This document shows, piece after piece, positions 58,001-64,000 of a stretch of 64,000 bases of DNA. The DNA comes from Quercus robur (Eukaryota > Streptophyta > Magnoliopsida > Fagales > Fagaceae). Below the pieces are notes generated by a model. It saw only the letters and a program-made list of their open reading frames with translations. It ran no database searches and was not told where the DNA came from. The translations under genes and the position numbers were made by a program. The first letter of the stretch is position 1. The number at the start of each line of letters is the position of its first letter. The stretch is from contig NC_065545.1 of assembly GCF_932294415.1 (NCBI RefSeq), positions 19,162,857 to 19,226,856 of the forward strand. Reading direction: 5' to 3'.

Positions 58001-61000
58001 AGGACTGTATCTTGGACTTTCTTCCTTCTGACTGTTTTATCGCTATCTTTAGATTGCACCCCAAAAAAAAATGATAACTAGGAAAATATAGTTTTTTTGT
58101 TGCATGCTCACTATGGCTTGAAAATTTTCCCTGAAAGGAACAACCAAAAATTTAAAAAAAAAAGAAAAATTAATAATATGTATTGCAACCCATTGTGCCA
58201 AATGTTGGTCACCCTTTATGTTTATGATTGCACCCTTCTGGCCAGAAATGATGTTGGTATCTGAATTTTCTTTTGAAAACTGAATTTTTATTCTCTCTCC
58301 ACTGTATTCTTGCTTGACTTTTGGAGCCTATATGTTATACAGGAGATCCATGATGGTTTGGATTTTTCTTCTGTTGGTGATGAGGATCGAGGATACTCTT
58401 TCGGAATCTTCTCTGTGAAATTCTCAACTGATGGACGAGAAGTTGTCGCTGGAAGTAGTGATGATTCTTTATATGTCTATGATCTTGAAGCAAATAAGCC
58501 TTCCCTCCAAATTTCAGCACACTCGGTATTGTTACCATTTGCATAAACACCTCTATTATGTGTTTCTTGATTTGATATGCAGGTTGTTTGTGTGATTATT
58601 GTGTTTTTATCTTTCTCCTCTTGCACGAAAATACAAAGATTATGCCTCTTGATTAAAAACTTTTCTTCATCTCTCTATCTCAATTCTTTAGCACTTCTCA
58701 CTATTTATTCCTGTATCTAAACTTCATCTGCATGACCTACATTTTACTGCACTGAGTTGCTAAAGAGGTTCTATGCAGAGCTTTAAGCCTCACTTCAAAT
58801 AACTGGCCTTTCCAAATAGTGTATTTACTTTGTTATCCTCAAAATACTCTTTAGTGGGTTCAATTGGTGTTTCATGTGTAAAGAGAGATGGGGAGACTAT
58901 TGATCATTTACTTATGCACTACCCTGTTGCTAGAAAATTGTGGAATTTGGTGTTTTCTCTCTTCAGAGTTCTGGGGTTATGCTGAGTGGGGTTGTGGATC
59001 TTCTAGCAAGCTGGTCAAGTAGGTTTAACAGACATAGGTAGGCAGCAATTTGGGCCATGATCCCTCGTTGAGTATTTAGTGGGAAAGGAATACTTGCACT
59101 TTTGAAGGAAGTGCGGGATTGATTCATGATTTGAAGCTGCTATTCTTCTGGACTTTTTATTTGAGTGGAATGCTTCGGGTGTTTTTACTTTTAACTCTTT
59201 GGCTGATTTACTCGATAGCTGTAATTTTCTTGCTATATAATTTTTTTTTTTTGGGCCCTTAGCACATTGCCTGTGTGCTCTGGTCCCTTCTGTAACTTTT
59301 TTTCTTATTCGATGAAGCAGTAATTACTTATAAAAAATAAAAATACTAATTCTCTTACCAAGTTTTTATTAGCACAACATGACTTGAATAAAAACAGAAG
59401 ACTTGGAACTACAGAAAGGTAGCGGTGTGTGTAACCTTCAATGGAGCCATATTGAGTTATCCTAATAGTTTGTGTAAATTAATTTATTATTTTTTATTCC
59501 ATTTTTGGAAGAACAATTTTATGCAAAATGGCTACTTTGATTGAATGGGACTACAGATTTTTAAAGGTTTTGCATTTTGTGTTGCAGTCTGATGTGAACA
59601 CTGTATGTTTTGCTGATGAAAGTGGCCATCTCATTTATTCTGGGAGTGATGATACTTACTGTAAGGTACTTTTACATATATGGTATTTGTATTTGGGATT
59701 GGTTTCTCTTTTCCACTAATCTAAGGCGTTGATTACACTTTCTCCCATAAACTACAAAATTTGACCATCTACACTTCACGTTGGCAGCCTCTGGCAAATT
59801 GCCCCTGCCTTCTAATATAATATACACATAATTTTGAATGATAGATAACTTTATGTAGGTGTGGGACAGACGTTGCTTAGATGCTAGAGATAAGCCAGCA
59901 GGGGTCTTGATGGGACACCTAGAAGGCATTACATTTATTGACAGCCGTGGAGATGGTCGTTATTTCATTTCAAATGGTAAAGATCAGTCCATAAAACTAT
60001 GGGATATCCGGAAAATGTCCTCAGAAGCTACTTGGTATGATCACTTTCTGGCTTCCCATGGTGCCTTTTAAAATTTGTCCTACCTTTATGAAGTAATGAT
60101 CTTGATCGTAAGATGGCTTCTTGGTGCTTTTGAAAACAATCTTCTGTTTATGAGGTTGTGATCTCAATTATATTATGGCTTTCTATGTTTCCTCTTTCTT
60201 GATTGTGATGCAGAAGTTATGGGATATTGAAAAAGAAAAAAAAAAAGAAAAAGAAAAAAGAAAAGAGTGATGCAGAGGTTATTTATTTATTTATATATAT
60301 GGCTTAGGTATGTTGTGAGATTGGAAAGCTCCTCATCTGTATCAGAGGTGAAATAAATTTATGAAATTATTTCAGAAATCATTTTCATAAGTTTTGGCCA
60401 TTAAAACTTTAACGTTAGTCCATTTATTTATTAGATCTTCTTTGTTAAATTATTTCCTCTCATTTTTGCAATATGTCATTTATTTGGCATGGTATTTCTA
60501 TGAAAATAAAAGTTTCTTTCCCTTGACTACTAAAATATTGTGCACAATAATGGAGCTAAAAGAAATTGATTGAAGTAAAAAGGAAAACAAGTTAGCCAGA
60601 GGATCTGAGGTCTATAATTAGAGGAGTGTGTGAAGAGATGCATGAATGGGTTGTACAGCCAAACTTTATTTTTATTCACTTCTGGATTGAAGTCAGCATG
60701 ATTATGGAAAGTTTGAGTTTAGATAGAATCTATTATAGTCTACCAAGGGTTTGTTTGCATCAAACTAAGGACTCCCATTATGTCTAAACATATTTTTTCA
60801 CTTATATAAAAATAATAATAATAAATAAAAAGGTCTATAAAGTCTTTCTGCTTGAATGCTGCTGTGCTTGTGTACACGTATGTAACAAATCTTTTTCTTC
60901 TTCATGTCAGCAATCGAGAAGACTTCAGGAAATATGAATGGGACTATAGATGGATGGACTACCCGCCACAGGCAAAAGATGTGAAACACCCGCGTGATCT

Positions 61001-62049
61001 ATCAGTGGCTACATATAGAGGTCATTCGGTCTTGCGTACTCTTATTCGCTGCTACTTCTCCCCAGAATATAGGTAAGTACCAAGCTGTTTGTTTGATGAT
61101 ATTATTTGTGGTCAACCTGAATCAATAGAGCTCTCATTCTATGTTGATCTGGTTAATTTACTTTTACTTTGACTTCCCAAGGGGCCCCAAGGTTGAATTA
61201 AGATATAACAAAGTTTTTAATCTTGGTTTCCTGCAAGATTTCTTCTTCTTCTTCTTCTTTGTCATCGTTTTTTTTTTTTTTTTTTTTTTTGGGGATTAAA
61301 TTCCTTTTGTACAGTACTGACGGTTGTCCAAAATTTTAACATCAATTTCTTGACATTTTGCAGCACTGGTCAAAAGTACATATACACTGGATCTCACAAT
61401 TCATGTGTTTATATTTATGATTTGGTACGTAATCAAATACTGCTTTTCTTGTTATCTGCATGCTTTATTTTCTGTTGGTAATTCTGAAATAGAGTTACTC
61501 AGATGAGGCTGGGAGGATGAGGGGTTGCAATCCTCTTGACCTTTTTTTATGCCTTGTTTGAAGAGAGATTGAAACTCAACCAGTTGTTGGGACTCATACA
61601 ATACATTGGTTGGTACTTGTTAGATGTACTCTTATTTGGATGACAAAATCATCAGTGTCTTTTCACATATAAAAAAAGCTACAATTTATTGTTTTGCATG
61701 ATGTCCACAAAATTAAATATGAAAGTAGAAAGTAATCTGAAGATCTCGAATAACTTGCCGAACTGTCATTGTTGTGTCCACATTTGAAGCTGAATGCCAA
61801 CTAGGGGTGTGCAGAAAACCCACCGACCCGCCAAACCCGACCCAACCCAACCCGACCCGCCGGGTTGGGTCGGTTTTTAAGGCTTGGTGGGTTGGGTTGG
61901 GTTACAAAAAATTTTTTTATGGCGGGTTGGGTTGGGTCTGGGTCATAAAATTACAAACCCGCCAAACCCAACCCGACCTACCCATATATAATATATATTT
62001 AAAATATATTTTTATATTTAATAATTTTTTTAAAATCAATTGTAGGGAA

Positions 62050-62088
<39 letters not shown>

Positions 62089-62808
62089 TTAAATATATAT
62101 TATATATTTAATAATTTAAAAAAAAAAACAGTTGTAGAACAGTATTTCCTCAGTTCCTTCTACTAATACTAATTTAATATATATAATATATTATATAATT
62201 AATAAATTTTTTTAAATAGTTAGTTCTTCCTATCCTATATAAAAGCCAATTAGTTCACACAAATCCTAATAAATTACTATTGTTGTTTAGTCATTAGTGT
62301 TGTTTGCTTTTAAAGAGTTACCTTGATACTAATCTTTAGGTTTTTTTAATATTTTAATTTTTTTTTTATACTCAATTTAATAATAATAATAAAAAATGTC
62401 AAACCCATGGGTTCAACCCGACCCAACCCGACCCATGTGGGTTGGGTTGGACTTATGTGATGGGTTGGGTTGGGTTGGGTTTTTTTTGACCTGCCATGGT
62501 GGATTGGGTCAAAAAATCCCCTCAACCCGACCCAACCCGACCCATGCACACCCATTGCCAAGCATTTAGCTTTGCACAATTAAATTGATTGACGGTAACT
62601 TGGTAATTGTTCTTAGGTGAGTGGAGCTCAAGTTGCAACACTCAAGCATCATAAATCACCTGTTAGAGACTGTAGTTGGCACCCTTATTACCCTATGCTT
62701 CTTAGCTCATCTTGGGATGGGGATATTGTCAAATGGGAGTTTCCTGGGAGTGGCGAAGCACCGACACCCGTGACCAAGAAGAGAGTTCCAAGGAGATATA
62801 TTTATTGA
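55038..62808 (+). CDS. LEC14B/DCAF11-type WD40 protein, nine coding exons
   Basis: Probable substrate receptor of CUL4-DDB1 ubiquitin ligases. Exons: 55038-55430, 55757-55876, 57363-57440, 58343-58525, 59588-59665, 59859-60034, 60911-61072, 61364-61424, 62617-62808. All introns are GT-AG and the spliced frame is continuous (1443 bp, 480 aa). The start MGYAMSRLEIE was chosen over an in-frame ATG at 55002 because a likely splice acceptor lies between them. Family words are SRYLPVNGPWLIDEM, YVSQFSADGSLFVAGFQ, YEWDYRWMDYPPQAKDVKHP and VATYRGHSVLRTLIRC. WD repeats run from about residue 115 to the end; IKLWDIRK and VWDRR resemble the WDxR box that contacts DDB1. The protein ends RVPRRYIY. Plant LEC14B proteins have similar length. 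Introns carry a C25 tract, a LINE tail and a hAT MITE, yet coding and splice sites are intact. Confidence 0.92.
57470..57494. repeat. C25 homopolymer just inside intron 3 of the WD40 gene
   Basis: Twenty-five consecutive C lie 29 bases downstream of the splice donor at 57441. The transcript would carry a C tract and the template strand a G tract. Its length may be unstable or misassembled. Confidence 0.9.
58846..59339 (+). mobile_element. 3' fragment of a LINE in intron 4 of the WD40 gene
   Basis: Translation of the plus strand gives degraded zf-RVT-like words (GETIDHLLMHYPVARKLWNLVFSLF), the typical C-terminus of plant L1-type elements. It then ends in TTTCTTATTCGATGAAGCAG and an A-rich tail, TATAAAAAATAAA. 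The flanks share AAAATACT (58841-58848 and 59340-59347), a candidate short TSD. It is a severely 5'-truncated, same-strand insertion, and its reading frame is full of stops. Confidence 0.75.
61802..62554. mobile_element. hAT-type non-autonomous element, copy 2, in the last WD40 intron (753 bp)
   Basis: The left terminus is TAGGGGTGTGCA and the right TGCACACCCA (slightly decayed). The flanks ATGCCAAC (61794-61801) and TTGCCAAG (62555-62562) are a 6/8 match, as expected for an ageing 8-bp TSD. It aligns end to end and in the same orientation with 30971-31733, including subterminal CCAACCCGA arrays, (TA)n tracts and a conserved interior (TATCCTATATAAAAGCC). It leaves 62 bp to the acceptor of the last exon. 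Confidence 0.9.
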
Positions 62809-63451
62809 AGACCACTTGCTGTTTGTGCAAGATATGTATGATACTGTTTGGTAAATATTTGTATATGGTTCAAGCTACATTTTTCACTATCAAATAAGGT
62901 GCAACTGACGAGCAATATGAACTACAAAAAATTCTCATATTCACCATCTTAAGTTGTACATAAAATACCACTACAAGTGGGGATTGCGATCTTCATATTT
63001 TGTGTAAAAGTCATGGATGATGGTACTGCATATGTATTAATGCAAATACACAGCCAAATGTGTGCTTTTCTGTATTTTAAATAAAAATGAAATAGAATTC
63101 TTTCTAACAAGTTTTGAGAAATGGGTTGCCTATCCCGCATCAGTCAAAACATTTGGACCATTTTTTTATTCTAATGGCATGTGTTTATTATATCTATGAG
63201 TGGCGTGGCAAGATCACAGCCGTCCCATTGAATCCCATTGTCAGGATGATGGACTGAAGTCACTGGACTCCCATGGAGGCATGAAAGCTATGCTCCCTCA
63301 TTTTTTTTTTTTTTTGGGTCTTTTTGCAAATGGTGGTAAGGTATCAAATCAAATGGAATATAGGCTGTGCTCCATCATTATGGTTCTTTTGGGTCTTTTA
63401 GCTCTGCCTCCGGAGAGGCCCAATTCTTTCACCCATTCCATTGTAGTCTGT
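62809..63451. other. WD40 gene 3' UTR and intergenic DNA
   Basis: The first about 300 bp are likely the 3' untranslated region; an AATAAA-like word (AAATAAAAATG) lies near 63079. The remainder includes a T tract (63300-63315) and no protein I recognise. Confidence 0.5.
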
Positions 63452-64000
63452 TAGGGGTGGCAATTTTTATCCATATCCATGAACCCACCCATTACCCACC
63501 TTATTTGGATAAGTTTTAACCCAACCCATTTGAATATTTGGGTTAAATGGGTAAAGACCCATTTGGTTATTTAATTAGATGGGTCTAAATCGATAATCCC
63601 ACTAAACCCATCTAAAATTTAAATAAACAATATAAAATCTAAATTTCTAAAAAATGATTAAAATACCCCTGAAACCCAAAAAATGACTAAAATACTACCA
63701 AAACCCAAAAAATGACCAAAATACCTCCCAAAACCTAAAAATTACCAAAATACCCCCAAAACCAAGAAAATGACCAAAATATCCCTGAAACCCAGCAAAT
63801 GACCAAAATACCCCAGAAACCTAAAAATTACCAAAATATCCCCAAAATCCAAAAAATGACCAAAATACCTCTGAAATCCAAAAAAATGACAAAAATACCC
63901 CTAAAACCTAAAAATTACTAAAATACCACCAAAACCCAAAAAATGACCAAAATACCCCCGAAACCTAAAAATGACCAAAATACCTCCAAAACCCAAAAAA
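63452..64000. mobile_element. hAT-like element entering the right edge
   Basis: It begins TTAGGGGTGGCAATTTTTA, a terminus typical of plant hAT elements, followed by subterminal CCCACCCATTACCCACC and GGGTTAAATGGGT words. The right end and TSD lie outside the window. Its interior from about 63640 is a minisatellite. Confidence 0.5.
63648..64000. repeat. Minisatellite of 28-30 bp units with three-unit periodicity
   Basis: About twelve consecutive units of the form AAAAAATGACCAAAATACC, then CCYGAAACCC or a variant, fill the right edge. The 4th, 7th and 10th units carry TTAC instead of TGAC and are shorter (about 28 bp), implying a higher-order unit of three monomers (about 87 bp). The array continues beyond the window. 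Confidence 0.9.

Noticed and set aside
63648-64000. Possible CRISPR-like array of regularly spaced repeats
   Set aside because: Units are contiguous and degenerate with no unique spacers; this is a plant minisatellite.

Overview
The window reads as nuclear DNA of a flowering plant. It is AT-rich, has GT-AG spliced genes with homopolymer-rich introns, and carries every common class of plant transposable element. The GID1 receptor belongs by eye to the eudicot GID1b type. A woody eudicot is plausible, but the species cannot be fixed from the sequence alone.

Only three host protein-coding genes can be supported. (1) A gibberellin receptor GID1 (11333-13073, +, two exons, 344 aa). (2) A P-class pentatricopeptide-repeat protein (28111-30602, -, two exons, 517 aa) with an organelle-targeting-like N-terminus. 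(3) A LEC14B/DCAF11-type WD40 protein (55038-62808, +, nine coding exons, 480 aa). Genes 2 and 3 are divergently transcribed neighbours; about 20 kb of the 24 kb between them is one nested retrotransposon stack.

Layout. 1-10.7 kb is intergenic: an LTR-like fragment at the left edge, a solo LTR with its target-site duplication (TSD), two SINEs of different families and a small GC-richer island with ACGT/G-box motifs. 10.7-13.6 kb is the GID1 gene. 16.9-18.5 kb holds two related head-to-tail MITE-like elements, one carrying about 0.9 kb of foreign-looking interior. 23.2-27.1 kb is a decayed L1-type LINE with a copied 54-bp segment at its 5' junction. 28.1-30.6 kb is the PPR gene, with a three-copy tandem repeat in its intron. 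31.0-31.7 kb is a hAT-type MITE.

31.76-51.81 kb is a Tat-like Ty3/gypsy element (called A here; TSD TTAAG). It is interrupted by a chromovirus-like gypsy element (B, 36539-45071; TSD GCAAC), which in turn is interrupted by a 3.5-kb solo LTR (C, 37358-40902; TSD GATAA). A also carries a tandem-repeat tract, an antisense gene resembling the 'putative gypsy type transposon' family, and a four-LTR TRIM array (49755-50658) inserted into that antisense gene. 51.8-55 kb is intergenic with a SINE. 55-62.8 kb is the WD40 gene, whose introns hold a LINE tail, a 25-base C tract and a second copy of the hAT MITE. The right edge enters a hAT-like element containing a minisatellite with apparent three-unit higher-order structure.

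All autonomous transposon genes are broken. Damage is mostly C:G to T:A type: stop codons where Gln, Arg or Trp is expected, and Asp-to-Asn or Glu-to-Lys changes in catalytic motifs. This pattern fits decay of methylated DNA. I found no CRISPR array, rRNA gene or standalone tRNA gene, and no evidence of a new defence or biosynthetic system. The most informative novelty is in transposon architecture.
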